DNA of 64,000 nt from Amblyornis subalaris (taxonomy: Eukaryota > Chordata > Aves > Passeriformes > Ptilonorhynchidae), in assembly GCA_018881555.1 (NCBI GenBank), contig JACAXG010000064.1, positions 4,229,236 through 4,293,235 of the forward strand. The letters are read 5' to 3'. Positions within the stretch are counted from its first letter, which is position 1; each line of letters starts with the position of its first letter. Made by a program: the position numbers and the translations under genes. Positions 1 through 12,345 of this stretch are shown piece by piece. The notes beneath the pieces were generated by a model that did not search any database, was not told the DNA's origin, and worked only from the letters and a program-made list of their open reading frames with translations.

Positions 1-781
1 TGCACTGGGAGAACTGGGGGGGGGTTTACGGTGCAGCTTCTCCTGCCACGAGAAAGTGCCTGAGCTCAGCATCGAGGNGAGCAGGAGGCTGCAAAGACGC
101 TCCACGCGGGGACTGTCCCCTCGCGCCACCTCCTGTCACCCTTGTCACCTGTCAAGGTGGCCACGAGTTGCCCCTGGAGCCAAAACAGAATCAAAACCAG
201 ATTTTTCTCTTCGAAGAACCTCCGGTTAGGAGAGGTGACAAACGGGTACAAAACAGCCTTTTTTGCACTNAAAGTGGCAGCCCCAAGGCTGAACAGCCAC
301 CGCTGGGAGCACTTCAAATATCTAATTTGCCGTTCCTTGGGTTCTTGCTCTTATTTTTCCCCCGTCTTGGTTCCTGAGGAGTTAAAATCCCCCAGGAAAG
401 GCAGGGCACTGCCGGGGGATTCAAAGGCCTGGCCGGATTCAAAGGTCCTCCCTCCGGACACGGGGAGGGAGAAGTTTAAAAATAGGCTGGAGAAAATAGA
501 ACAGAGGGAGATGTGGCTCCAAAAGGCCAAAAAAAGACCTGCAACCTCTCAGCCCTGCCCGATGAGGTTTCCCAGCAGGTGGAATCCGGCGCTGGTGTTG
601 CTCTGTCCGAGGATTTCACTCATCCCTCTGAGGGTTTGTTCTTCCCAGCACATCCTGAGATTTGATCTCGTGGATTTGAGGGTGTTACTCGCTGCTTTAG
701 GCTTTATCTGGTAAAAAAAAAATTGGCTTTTCCGTCACCTTCCAGCCCTTCAGCGTGTGTGGGGCAGTGCTAGAGATGTGC
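1..781. other. no gene recognised
   Basis: The frames are open for up to about 190 codons on the plus strand (142-714), but the reading is compositionally random, contains an N, and has no domain or splice-bounded exon that I recognise. No repeat was identified. Confidence 0.5.
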
Positions 782-1020
782 AGAATCATGGAATGGTTTG
801 GGTGGGGAGGGAGCTTCGAGATGATGGAATTCCCACCCCCNGCCATGGGCCAGGACACNTTCCACTATCCCAGGTTGCTCCAAGCCCCGTCCAGCCTGGC
901 CTTGGACACTTCCAGGGATGCGGCAGCCACAGCTCCTCTGGGAAACCTGTGCCAGGGCCTCACCACCCTCACAGGGAGGAATTTTTTCCTGATCTGCATT
1001 TCCTGCTTCCAGTTACAGAC
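782..1020 (-). repeat. CR1 retrotransposon 3' fragment
   Basis: It starts at the diagnostic reverse-complemented CR1 tail (AATCATGGAATGGTTTGGG). It continues through the conserved stretch about a first-degree 'grouped' block, TTGGACACTTCCAGGGATG, then GGAAACCTGTGCCAGGGCC. The fragment is 5'-truncated, as is usual for CR1, and reads on the minus strand. Confidence 0.9.
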
Positions 1021-2704
1021 CTGAAAGTGCTTTTGTCCATCNAGAAATTAAAGAGTAAAGAACAACAGGGATTCATCAGTGAGGATATTCCAACCGGGAT
1101 ACGCTGTCGAGTCCCACCTCCAGCCGAAAATCAGGGAAATACATCTGCCTTGAGCAGCCTTTCCTTGTGGGCTCCACGACTCTTGAAGGTGGAGTGGCCA
1201 TTCCAAAAGATAATCCCTCCTCTGGAATCACAGAACACTCCGCTTGGATTTGAACGGAATGAGGCTCCAGGCTGAACCCTGCCGGTTTGCCCCGGGCAGG
1301 ATTCCCACAGAAGCACCACGGGAACAGCAGGATTCATATTTAAAGGGCTGGGTTTTCCAGCAGGGATCATTCCCAGTTGCTTTCCACAGCTATGGTCGCT
1401 CCGTAAGTGGTGGTTGTTATCCCAGCACGCAATCCCTGATTGCAGAGGCGGGAAACACCAGGCTGCTTAATTTTGTAATAATTTTATATATTTTATCACC
1501 TTCGGGAGCGAGAGAAGGTAAAAAAACCCCACACATCCCTCTTGGAAAATTCAGATTGAACGCGGCAGAAAGATGAGACGAGACCAGGGCAGAAATCATG
1601 GCAAAATTCCAAGGGTAGGGAAAAAAGGAGGGGACATTTTTCGCAGCGAGGGACATTTAATGTAAAACAGAGCTCTGATGTCATCAAATGCAGAGAGGAC
1701 TTGTAGTTCTTGCTAAAAATACCCCCCTGGAATATAAATATCNACCAGAGCGTAGCTGCGAGGCTTCTGGAGAGCTCTGCCACCGCCTCGTATTTACGGA
1801 GAGGGATTTAAATGTTTCATCCCGCGCCCTCCAAGGAAAGTCACTCCATCCGAAGGAGTTATTAATTATGGAATGCGCCCGGCAGCGCTGGAGTGATATC
1901 ATTTTCAATATCGCTCNCGAATTATTCCTCATCTCCAACCTATCACGTGCATTTTTTTTTTTTCCCCCAGTCTTAAAAATAGAGCTTTTTTTTCCATATG
2001 TGGGTTTGGAGGGCTTGGAGCATCTGCCTCTCTTGGATATCTTCGTTTTCCTCCCGCGTGACTCCCGCATCCCTAATTCCAGAGGAACGCAGAAGCCTCT
2101 TTCCCCCTCTTTATCCAGTACAGCCNCAGGTCTGAAAACAAAGCCTAGAAATGAGGTGAAAAAGAAGATTTCAGGGTCAGCTGAGGACGTGTGGAGGGGG
2201 CAGGGAGTCGAGNACAGCGTTGGGATCTTAATTTGGAAAAGTCATTTGGGGTCACTTGAGGACGAGAGAGATGCTCAGAGTGTCCTAAAAGGATGGGGCA
2301 GAGGGTCTGGGTGTGCTTCACCCCCGGCACAGCCCCGGGGCTCTGCTCTGCACATTCCCATGAGGTTTGAAACTGGATCCTGATGCCCTTTTTCCCCCTC
2401 GGCCCCCATTGGACAGATGGGAATTGTCACACGTTGGTGGCTCCAGGCTTGGTCCAGCCACACAACTTTAGGACTGAGTTTTAATTGTCTGAATATCCTC
2501 AGGAAATGTGGGTGAGGACTTTGTGCCTTGGGGGGAAACAATTCTGCACCGGTTCCCGAAAAATTGCTGGAATCCTTGCAGATCCACCATGTTAAAGCCA
2601 TAGCATGTGAAATCCATGGATCAGAGTCCAAAACACCCAATCCAGAATCTGAACAGAAATCCTACAGGCTGCCTTCGGCCAGCTGGTGTCTTAATGGAAT
2701 TAGA
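1021..2704. other. no gene recognised
   Basis: A 231-codon open frame (1688-2383, plus) crosses three N positions and a T-rich tract. It shows no motif, signal peptide or splice context that I can name, so I treat it as chance. No CR1 tail or tandem repeat is visible here. Confidence 0.45.
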
Positions 2705-2970
2705 GAATCATGGAATGGTTTGGGTTGGATGGTGCTNAAAAATNANCAAATTNCAACCCCTCTGCCACGGGACACTTTCCACCATCCCAGGTTGCTCCAA
2801 GCCCCACCCAACCTGGCCTTGGACACTCCCANGGATGGGGCAGCCACAGCTTCTCTGGGAAAGCTTCACCACCTGCATAGCCAAGAGTTTCTCCCCAATA
2901 TCCCATTATCCCTGTCCTCTGGCAGTGGGAAGCCATTCCCCCTCGTCCTGGCACTCCAGGCCCTTGTCAT
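2705..2970 (-). repeat. CR1 retrotransposon 3' fragment
   Basis: The reverse-oriented CR1 tail is followed by CCATCCCAGGTTGCTCCAAG, TTGGACACTCCCANGGATGG and GGCAGTGGGAAGCCATTCCC. Several N bases fall in the first 60 bp. Confidence 0.9.
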
Positions 2971-3319
2971 ACAGGGGGTGAATATGTTTTCCATGTCTTC
3001 AGGTGATTCCTGCCCGTTCCAAGGACAATTTGATGTGTCCTCGGTCACACCAGCAGTGACATCCCAAGCATTGTCCAATCCTTGTTTTAAGGCACAGCCT
3101 CGCCCTGGATTCATTATCCTGGAGCATCCTATTCCTGCCTTGGGATTTACTCCTGTAGTTGGGACTGGGACATCCATCCCTTCGCATTCCTGCAAAAGAA
3201 ATTGCTTTTCCCCAATAATCAGGGAACGAGATAAAAAGTTCCCTGGGAAAAGCAGGTTGAGTAACATCAAGATGCTCCAACATCGGCGCATTTGCTCCTG
3301 CAGCGCCTTTGGATTTAGG

Positions 3320-3405
3320 ATCATGGAATCACAGAATATCCTGAGCGGGGAAGGACCCACCAGGCTCATCGAGGCCTTGCACAGGACACCTCCAAGAATC
3401 CCAGG
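3320..3405 (-). repeat. CR1 fragment, a different (older) subfamily
   Basis: The motif AATCACAGAATATCCTGAG, then AAGGACCCACCAGGCTCATC and CTTGCACAGGACACCTCCAA, belongs to the CR1 group whose tail reads 'cagaatatcctgag' rather than 'atggaatggtttggg'. It is short and reads on the minus strand. Confidence 0.75.
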
Positions 3406-5060
3406 AGAGGAGCAGACTTGGGATGCTTGGGAGAAGCTCTGCCCCTTCCTCNAGCCCTGCTGCGCCCCACATTCCCTGGCTGCTCCCTGGGTTCCCCGGA
3501 CGAGGCACAAACACGGGCCGGGGCTCCAGGCTTTGCCTCCATGAAATCCCGGGGGCGGGCGGAATTCTGCCAGTCGAAACTGTGCCCTGGGCAGTGGCAG
3601 GATTCCAGAGGGAGGCTGGGAGCCAGCAGGGATGGGAGATGCCTGCAGAGGGACGTGCCAGTGCTCCCAGCGAGGAACATCCATCCAAAGCGGGATCCTG
3701 CTTCCCAGAACAGGCTGATTAACAACGGGCTTGGATGTTGTCCTTCCTCGGGGACCTTCCGAATCCTTAAAAAGGGATGAGGTGCCTTCAGTCCCAGTGG
3801 GGGCTTTGACAGAACCTTTTCCACCCCAAAATCTGTTTCTTGAAAGCCACGGGGACTTCCCAAACTCCTGCCNTGCCGCGAATCCAAAGCAGCGGCTCAG
3901 GGTTGTCACCTGCTCATGCACAAAGCCGGGATGAGATGAGCTGTGTCCTTACAAAGCCAGACTGAAAACAAGCCAGGCTTTGTCCCTAATCTTTCCCGGC
4001 TGCTGCCAATCTCCCGGGAAGAGGAGCCACAGGGGAAGAGGAGTTTTTAGCATCGAGACATCTGTCNCTGTGCTGGGAGATGCCACCCAAATCCGAAAGG
4101 GAAACAAAACACCCCGGAGGTGGTGACAGACTCTGACGCACTCCCAGCAGAGGGGGGAACTCATCCTGGGGACGAGGGGAGAGTGNATTCCAAAATATCC
4201 CACTTTTCCCCACAAAATGAGGGCTTTTAAACAAAATTCTATGGGAAGTTTTGGAAAGGTGTTGAGTTTTTCTTTTTCTTTGGGGAATACAACTTGTAGA
4301 TATTTTATTTTTTTTTACCTGCTGGTGTCCTTGGATCCCAAAAAAGGTTTCTGAAATGTTAATTTTGCCGTGCCAGCTCCAGGGGCTGTTTGGGGTTCCT
4401 AGAGCACAGGGAGCAGGTTCAGGTATCTCAAGAGGCTTTTACTACTCAAGGAGCACATGCCAAGGAGCTCCTCAGCTTGTNAGAGTCAACTCCCACCCTT
4501 ATTTCTTCTTATCGATCTTTTAAAGAAAAAAACTCATCTGAAATGCACAATAATTATTGTTATTCGTGGCTGTCACCTGGAGAAATGCAAGCTCTGTGGG
4601 AGATNTCAGGAGTTAGGAGAACATCACAAAAAGGGTCCTCGGAGGATTTGTTGTTTTCCGACTCCTGGGTTGGATAAAGGAGCTGGGAGAGGTTTTATTC
4701 AGACAATCCCCNAGCTCCAATATTTATAAAGGTAATCCATGAGTCTTTATTCAATGGGAAAACACAGCTGAGAGTCCCACTGGTGGGGTTTTTTTTGGGG
4801 ATAAAATGCAATTCCTGGCAGGAGGATGCTTGATGAGCCACGAGGTCTCTGGGAAAGAAATATCNGGTGTGGGGAGTCAAGCCCTGACTTTCTGCTTTTG
4901 GTCACACAAGTGCATCCAAAACCTANGGAAAATTCTGCAGCCTGTGAGAAGAGGCAGCAAAGCGCAAATGGATCTTCGTGCATGGNATTTTATTTTCTTT
5001 TTTTCTGGAGATGTCTCTGGGGTAGCGGATTTTGGGAGGAGAGGACAGGACAGGATTTCA
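3406..5060. other. no gene recognised
   Basis: Moderately GC-rich sequence covers 3420-3620, and T-rich tracts lie at 4265-4320. Two long overlapping open frames here (plus 2528-3544 and minus 2866-3921) run across the CR1 pieces and reflect low stop density, not a gene. Confidence 0.5.
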
Positions 5061-5260
5061 CTTGGAAGTCACCTACAGTGACCACCTAATCCAACTGCTT
5101 GACCACTTATGGACCCCTCAAAAGTTAAACCATGTAATAAAGGGCATTTTCCAAATATTCCTTAAGCANTGACAGGTTTGGAGCACCAAGCACCACTCTG
5201 GGAAGCCTCTCCCATTGTTCGACCACCCTCTCCGGGAAGAAATCCCCCTAATTCCCGGTC
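5061..5260 (-). repeat. ancient CR1 fragment
   Basis: A diverged CR1 segment contains GTGACCACCTAATCCAACTG, then 'gtttggagcaccaagcaccact', 'ctctcccattgttcgaccaccct' and 'gggaagaaatccccctaat', in the order found in older CR1 subfamilies. Confidence 0.65.
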
Positions 5261-6865
5261 TAAGCTGAGGTGTTCAGCTCCCCTTTTTTCTTTCATCCAT
5301 TCAGTGTCATTTCTCCATTTGCCCTCATTCCGAAGGCAATTGGAGAATTCCATTTTCCAAGCTTTAGAGCTCAACCATCCCCCACCCCACCAGCAAACAG
5401 CTGCGCCCCCCACCCTGAACTGCTCAGGGAAGCTCTGTCCAAGCGGAGAATTCCCAGGGAACCTGAGCCAGGGTGGTGGGATCCATCCCGATCCATCTCC
5501 CCACCTCTGAACCGCGGTGCCAGCGGTGCTTGGATTAGGACCCCTGAGGAATGGCTGGGTTTTTTTGGGAAGGCCGGGACAGCAGGAGCACGTGGGACTG
5601 CACACGTGGGTGGGCGGATGGAGCTGTGTTCTCGTTTGTGCCTCGTTGCTCAACAGCCTCGTTTATTCTGGCAGGCTCCTGCCAGCCCCGGAGGCCAAGG
5701 AAGAGTTCATGGGTNTTATGGAATCCTGTAATCATCCCGACTCTGGAATAACATGTGGCAACACTGTTGGTTTATTAAGGATTGGGTGCACCTGGGATCA
5801 GTGAGGCCTTCAGGAGTTTGTAGGAGCTGAGTACAACCCCCCAGATGTTTGCAGCTGGATGGGCTCCGGGACCCTCACGCTTTGTTTTCGGGGACAANGA
5901 GTGACAAAGTCACCTCATCCCAAGCGCCCAGGTGCAAATAACCCCAGGAATTGTCTCTGCCAGGTCNGGGGTGCACCCAATCCCGAGGGAATGAGTATCC
6001 CATGGGGATGGGAGGTTCCTCTCTGCAGCCCAGGCAGGTCCAGCCCAGAGTGGGAGCATCTTTTTCCTGATCACGGGAGGAGGAACGCGGGAAGATTATT
6101 CCTGTTCCTCATTCCATAGCATTGCTTCTCTCCTGGACACTCAGTGCTCGATCCATGGGATGTATCCTGCCATCCCAGAGGTCTGGAAAGATGCATGGAA
6201 TTAGTCACCACNGGAGTAAACAGCTTTTTAAGCAAAGCAGGCCCATGACACGGCTGAGGTGTCGAAATGCAGCACTGTTATTTCCAACGTTTTTTTTTAT
6301 TCCTCACGAGGCTTTATCCCACCCTATTTTTGGGATCAGGATGTAGGTTTTCCATATAAATAGTTGCATATTCTAATTCAGGCTGAGAACTGGGACGAGG
6401 ATGCACTGGGCAGCCAGACCTTGATTTTGAGAGGTGGAGAACGCAACGTTTCCAGCCAAGCTTTCCGTGAGATCCCTCTCCCAGGAAAGCTCTGCACCTG
6501 GAAAGTGCCCTGCATTCCCCAAATAAAATTAAATGGGAACACTGGGAAGGGACTCATTGCCAAGTTAACAAATCATTGGAACAAGGCTTTGAAGCTCTAG
6601 AGCAACTTTTCCTCTGAGGAGCTGAATTTAGACACAGGAACTTCGGCATCAAAGCTGGCTGATGAATATTCCTCTCATTTTATAGCCAAGGAAGTCGCGC
6701 CATAAACCTGGGAATCTTCGTGTGAGGCACCGAACCAAAGCCCTTTGCAAAAATTCATGAAATGAAAAGCTCTGTGCGGTTTGGGAAGAGATTTCAATGA
6801 TTAATTACTCTGAAAAATCAGAAGCAGGTTGAGAACACGGCCCAGCAAACAGGGACAATTCTGTT
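5261..6865. other. no gene recognised
   Basis: Nothing was recognised on either strand: no cysteine-patterned Ly6 exon, no CR1 tail, and only short homopolymers. Confidence 0.45.
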
Positions 6866-7080
6866 TGAAAGATTTAGGTCGGATTTTAGGAAGGAATTCT
6901 TCCCTGGGAGAGTGGTGAGGCCCTGACATAGAAATCCCAGGGAAGCTGTAGCTGCCCCATCCCTGGAAGTGTTCAAGGCCAGCTGGGATGGGGCTTGGAG
7001 CAACCTGGAATAGTGGAAGGTGTCCGTGGCAGAGGTTGGAATGGGATGATCTTGAAGATCCCTTTCAACTCAAACCATCN
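6866..7080 (+). repeat. CR1 retrotransposon 3' fragment
   Basis: Plus-oriented CR1: GGAAGGAATTCTTCCCTGGG, GCTGTAGCTGCCCCATCCCT, then AGCAACCTGGAATAGTGGAA and the tail CCCTTTCAACTCAAACCATC. It ends where the CR1 3' terminus should. Confidence 0.9.
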
Positions 7081-7823
7081 TATTACTCCATGAAATATTG
7101 TTCATCCAGGAAAAAGGGAGAATGACNAAGGATGGCTCAGTTCCCACCCCACCTTCATCTTCCTGCAGCCTAAGAAAACCCTGTAAAACTCCATAATTCA
7201 CCAAGAACGGCCTTTGGAACAGCACTTCCATCCACAGGTCGGGAAGATCAGCTGAATTGTCTCCCAAACCAGTCCAGGGGTTGGACCACAGACTCCAGAG
7301 CTGCCTTCCAACCTCATCCCAGATCTGGATCTACACTGGGAGACAACTCCTTTTATTCCTGCTTTACCCTCAAAACACCTCTCACTCAACACCAGCTGCT
7401 GTCACTTCCAGCTGGATACATTCCCAAACATCAGGGAGAGTTTCCATTCTCCCTCGGATCCAAGCCCTTCCCAGTTTGTTTGCAAAGGGGATGGCAGGGT
7501 TGCCATGGGGAGCGGAGATTTGCAAATCCACGGCCAGGGCCTGGTGACACAGCCCTGCCCTTGAGGGCCTGAGTCACCCTGACACAGCCTCGGAGTCCAA
7601 GATAATCTCCTTACATAACCACGGGAATTCTCCTCGGATTGAAGGAAGTCATCGAGATCAGGTTTTTAAGAGGAGTTTTGAAAAGAACTTCCTGGATTTT
7701 GCGAGTTCGCATTTCTGCTTCCTGGTCCAGGCACACACACACAGAGCTCGGATTGCAAACTGGGATGCTCACTCTGGGTACAATTATCCAGGGGTTTTTT
7801 CCCAGGAAAGCAAGGTAGAACTG

Positions 7824-8160
7824 CATGGAGCCAGGCTGGGAGAGCTGGGGCTGCTCACCTGGAGAAGGGAAGGCTCCAAAGAGACCTCTGAGCCCTTTCC
7901 AGTGCCTAAAGGGGCTCCAAGAGAGCTGGAGAGGGAATTTGGACAAGCGATGGAATGACAGGACTCAAGGAATGGCTTCCCACTGCCAGAGGGCAGGGTT
8001 AGATGGCATATTGGGAAGAAATTCTTCCCTGGGAGGGTCGTGAGGCCCTGGCACAGATTGCCCAGAGAAGCTGTGGCTGCCCCATCCCTGGAAGCGTCCA
8101 AGGCCAGGTTGGATGGGGCTTGGAGCAGCCTGGGATAGTGGAGGGTGTCCCTGCTCCCGG
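7824..8160 (+). repeat. CR1 retrotransposon fragment
   Basis: Plus-oriented CR1 starting in the more 5' segment (GGAGCCAGGCTGGGAGAGCT, GAAGGGAAGGCTCCAAAGAG). It runs to AGCCTGGGATAGTGGAGGGT, so it is longer than most copies here, but the terminal tail is lost. Confidence 0.9.
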
Positions 8161-8223
8161 GAATTACAGGAATGCACTTCCAGAGGGAACAGCAGTTTTA
8201 AGTTCAGACTTCACCTCACATTT

Positions 8224-8247
8224 NCAGCAGCAGCAGCAGCAGCAAAG
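8224..8247. repeat. (CAG)n microsatellite
   Basis: Seven CAG units with an N just 5'. The stretch is not in a recognised coding exon. Confidence 0.9.
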
Positions 8248-8249
8248 TG

Positions 8250-9430
8250 CTTTTTCATGGAGGGATATAAAAGAAAACCTCGATGCCTCCTCCTCCTCGG
8301 AATGTCACTGAAGGGCTGGAAATCCCAGCAGGAAATCACAACTGCCTGGGCCTCCTGGAACACTTCCTGCAAGGAAGAATTCGCAAACANCACGGACTGA
8401 TTCTATTCTTCAAGGGTTGGAAACACGACGCAGATCCCTATTTTTCCGAGTCAGCAGTGAAACGTTCTGGCAGGGCTGTTTGCTGATTCCCATATTCCTG
8501 TGCCACAGGAAGCTGGATTTTACCTGGAGGGCTTCCAGGAGGGCTTTCACCTGCCTTTGCCTCTGGGGACAGGGAAGAAACAAAATATATTCAGAGAAAT
8601 ATTGTAGGGAGCTTAGCTCCGCGCACAGCGAGGTTGTGTTTATCCACAGCCCTGCCCGATTCCTGCTGCTCCCGAGGGAATCTGCTCAGACAGCTCCAGG
8701 CCCTTGGGAAGGGCTCCCGGGCTGGGAGTTGAAGCAACAAACCAGTCAGGTTGTTCTACAAAAATTCATGGCTGAGCTGAGCTAGGAGGAGAACACAGAT
8801 CACTTTATTAATTCACATTGACAAAAAATCAGGTGGCAACTCATCCCNGCTCCATACAAGAGTCAGGAAGGTGTGGGATGGATGTTTCCTGCAAAATCTC
8901 CACTGAGCAAGGAAAATCCTGCCTGATTTCCTCAGAGAGCTTTTGGAAAAGTTCTCCATCTCTCCCTGCAGTTCTCCTTGCCTTGTGTGTGAAACATGAA
9001 CCGTTGTCCTTTCCCAGCCTTCCAAAGAAGGTCCAGAAAAGACCGAGCCAAACTCTCCCAAAGATTCATGGAAACAGGAAAGAGGCAAATCCAAGGTGTT
9101 GGGAGAGCTCGGGAGGAAGGCCAAAAGTGAGCAAAGGACTCATTCCTAAACAAATGCAGGGGAAACTTCATGGAGAGCCCTGGACAGCTCTGAGGAGTGA
9201 GGAGAAAAAACAGACTGACCTGGAGGTCAACCGGATGAGGAGGGAATTAAATTTCGGCAAAAATGAACAAAAAACCACCTTTTGTGGCTGTTGGGGGGAA
9301 AAAAANATTCAGAGACATTTCCAGAAGCAGGACAGGTGAGGAAAGCTTCACACCAGGGGGGACAGAAGTAATATATTAATTAATAGATTAATTTTTACAT
9401 CAGAAACCACAGAGAGTTTGATGTTTAACC
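8250..9430. other. no gene recognised; possible minus-strand 3' end
   Basis: There is no recognised exon. A minus-strand AATAAA lies near 8805-8811 (plus strand ACTTTATTAATTC), and a CpG-rich patch starts at about 9440, so an unannotated minus-strand transcript is conceivable but unproven. Confidence 0.3.
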
Positions 9431-9434
9431 ACGA

Positions 9435-9790
9435 ATCACCACCCTGCGGTCGGAGAGCTCCGCTCTGCTCCAGGGGGTGCCTCACCCACGGAGATTTTCC
9501 GCCTTTCGGAGCAGATCTGCCCCCGGAGCCGCGATCCCCGCGGGGAAGAGCCGGAATGTGGCAAACACGCTGCCAAACCGGCCCGACATCAAAGGGGTGA
9601 TGCATCCGTGGCCGACGAAGGGAGGGGAGGATCGGCCTCCTCCTCCTCCTCCTCCTCCGCGTGCGGCTCCTCAAAGCGGCGACGGCTCCGGAGCAGCTCC
9701 AGTTCAGCCGCGGAGCGGGAGCACGGAGAGGTGGCTGCAATCGGCCCTGCTTGATGATTTTTGGCGTGTGGGGACCTCAAAAAATCCCCC
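9435..9790. promoter_or_regulatory. CpG-rich patch, possible small CpG island
   Basis: CpG dinucleotides are dense across about 350 bp, including CTGCGGTCGGAGAGC, GGAGCCGCGATCCCCGCGG and a CTC-rich run at 9638-9660. The flanks on both sides are CpG-poor. It may be an orphan promoter, since no gene that I recognise starts here. Confidence 0.4.
9638..9660. repeat. (CTC)n microsatellite
   Basis: About seven consecutive CTC units inside the CpG-rich patch. Read on the minus strand it creates a glutamate run in an otherwise unconvincing open frame. Confidence 0.85.
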
Positions 9791-9992
9791 CGGGTCAAGA
9801 GAATCATAAATGGGAGGGCTGAAGGGCATGATTTAGTGAAGAGTTGCACCACTTATCCNGGATGAAACCGCGGGACAGCGTTGGGACTTCCCGGTTTTCT
9901 GCCAGGTGGAACCCTTTGGCTCAGTCCAGTTGGCTCCGGGATCTGTGGCTTTGGAAGAGATGGAGAAATTCCCACCAAGNAGTTCTCAGAGT

Positions 9993-10258
9993 TTCATAGA
10001 ATCACGGAATGGTTTGGTTTGGAAGGGACCTTCAAGATTATCGAATTCCAAACCCCTATCATGGGCAGGGACACCTCCCACTATTCCCAGGGTGCTGCAA
10101 GCCCCATCCAACCTGGCCCTGGACACTTCCAGGGATAGGGAAGCCACAGCNTCTCTGGGAAACCTGTGCCAGGGCCTCACGACCCTCCCAGGGAAGAATT
10201 TCTTCCCAATATCCCATCTAACCCTACTCTCTTTCAGTTTGAAGCCATTTCCCTTTGG
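9993..10258 (-). repeat. CR1 fragment, left arm of an inverted pair
   Basis: The reverse-oriented CR1 tail (AATCACGGAATGGTTTGG) runs through the conserved body to TTGAAGCCATTTCCCT. It abuts a plus-oriented copy directly, so the two CR1 3' ends point outwards. Confidence 0.9.
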
Positions 10259-10682
10259 AGATGCTCCGAGGGCTGGAGCCCTCTGCTCTGGAGCCAGGCT
10301 GGGAGAGATGGGAATGTCCAGCCTGGAGAAGGGAAGGCTCCAGGGAGACCTCTGAGCCCCTTCCAGTGCCTAAAGGGGCTCCAAGAGAGCTGGAGAGGGA
10401 CTTGGGACAAGGGATGGAGTACCAGAACAAGGGGGAATGGCTTCCNACTGCCAGAGGCAGGGTTAGATGGGATATTGGGAAGAAATTCTTCCCTGGGAGG
10501 GTGGGGAGGCCCTGGCACAGGTTATCCAGAGAAGCCGTGGCTGCCCCACCCCTGGAAGTGTCCAAGGCCAGGTTGGACAGGGCTTGGAGCAACCTGGGAT
10601 AGTGNGAGGTCTCCCTGCCCGTGGCACAGGTGGGAACAAGATGGGCTTTAAGGTTCCTTCCAACCCAAACCATTCCATGATT
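10259..10682 (+). repeat. CR1 fragment, right arm of an inverted pair
   Basis: Plus-oriented CR1 runs from GATGCTCCGAGGGCTGGAGC through GAAGGGAAGGCTCCAGGGAG to the intact tail CCAACCCAAACCATTCCATG. It is the longer arm. About 265 bp can pair with the preceding copy. Confidence 0.92.
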
Positions 10683-10689
10683 CATCCTA

Positions 10690-11860
10690 TGGAACCCTCC
10701 ATTTACAATAATGTGAAATAAACAGGACTCTCTTTGGCTTTTTTTTTTTTTGGAGAAAGGAGATAAAATAGGATTTGCCAGAAGTGACTACAGACACAAA
10801 TAAGGAGAGGCTTATTCACATATCTGGGCTCCAGTTTTGCCTTCAGGAAAACTTAATTTTCTTCAGATTGTAGAAGAAATTTTTTCTGTGTCCACTCCAC
10901 GTGGCANTCCCAAGTGTGATCTAATCCTGGGAATGGTGAGGATGTTTGATCCCCTTCCCTCCCCCTGGAGTTCATTCAGGATTTGTAATGGTGTTCTCTC
11001 TATTGCACCTGGAGTAAAGATGGGGTCATGAGTAATTCCTGGATTTAGACAATGGATCTTTGGCTTGGAAAAGAGGTGGATGTAGGGCTATGTAACATAA
11101 ATGGTGGAGGAATCTGGAGTTGCGGCTCATTCCCAATTTGACCTCAATTTGGCAACAGGAAGCAGTGCAGAAACATCTCCTAGACTTTCCAGAATGCCTG
11201 GAAACATCGGTGTTTGTTTTTCAGTGATCCCAGTGGATCATTCACAGGGAGCTCAGCTTGGAAAGGTGACCTCAGAATGTTCCCGATCCAAGTTCCTGAT
11301 CAAAGCTCCCGATTTTGAGGTCAGCTCAGACTCCTCACGACTTGAAGCCCGAGGCATGAAAACTTCCCAAGGATGGGAATTGCACCACCTCTGCTGGAAA
11401 CCACCTATGCCACATGGAAGACACTAAATCCCATTTTGATTGATTATCCCAAACATCACGAGCGGAGTGACCACTGGAGGAGGATATTTTTTGCTGGACC
11501 TCGGAAAGGGGATTCTGGGAAAATGCAGAACCAGCTCAGGATGGATCAAAACGTGANCAGCACACAAGGAATTGCAGGTGATGCTCTGGAAAATTAAAGC
11601 AAGGGGGAAAGTCATTCCACTGATCTCCAAATTCAGGGAAAAGCCATTACATGAATCACTGAATATTCCCAGTAAAGATAGATTTGTACAAGGGAAGTTC
11701 AGGGAAGAAATGTTGATGGAAATCCACTTCCAATGAGGAATAATGGGAAATATCTCATAGTTTCGTGGGACTGACCACAAAACCTAAATCATCTCTGTAT
11801 AAGCAGTACCGAAAGGTGGAGTTTGGGAATAAAAAAAAGAAAATTAAAGTTTTAACACAA
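10690..11860. other. no gene recognised
   Basis: AT-richer intergenic sequence with a T-run near 10740. No exon or repeat was recognised. Confidence 0.45.
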
Positions 11861-11867
11861 GATTCGT

Positions 11868-11873
11868 TTTATT
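11868..11873 (-). terminator. distal polyadenylation signal candidate for LYPD2
   Basis: AATAAA on the minus strand, about 520 bp beyond the LYPD2 stop codon. It competes with the proximal site at 12346. Confidence 0.35.
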
Positions 11874-12345
11874 CTGCTCGAAAGACTACAGAGAACACGA
11901 GATTTTAACTTCCCTGGATCAGATCATTGGCACNGGAAGTTCAATCTCCTGCCTCATATTTTGGACACGGAAGCGTCTCCTTAATTTTTTGGGTACAAAG
12001 AGGAGATTTTAGGAAGCACAAAGAGCCAGGACAAAACAATGCAGTGGAGAGGACCCGCTCTAAGGACATGGGGAAGGCTCTCGTCAAGGTTTTTTGCCTT
12101 AAATAAACCTCACACATTTGAATTTTTTACTTCAAACCCAACCAGACCAGCACAGCAAAGAAACTCCACGGTTTCGTGAGAGTTGTCGAAAAAATCAATT
12201 AAAAAAATCGCGTTGGGTCTCCCTGAGTTTTGCTTCTCTCTTGGCTGTGGGAAAATGGTGGATAGCAAGAAAACCAACAATTTTTGGGAGCTGTTGAGGG
12301 TTGTTCATGAGGCATCCGCACGGAAAGCTGAGCTGGTGGAGGGGG

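Noticed and set aside
2528..3921. Overlapping open frames of about 340-350 codons on both strands
   Set aside because: Both run through two CR1 fragments and N positions; the residues are those of translated CR1 (for example LALDTSRDGAATASLG-type strings) that recur at every CR1 in the window.
9589..9852. Glutamate-run protein on the minus strand
   Set aside because: The run is only the CTC microsatellite translated; the rest of the frame has no recognisable feature.
1..12340. A SLURP1 orthologue left of LYPD2, as in mammals
   Set aside because: I looked for the reverse-strand pattern of a CC....LCN end (GTTGCAC followed by GCAGCA or ACAGCA about 15-20 bp on) and found none; if present it lies outside the window.
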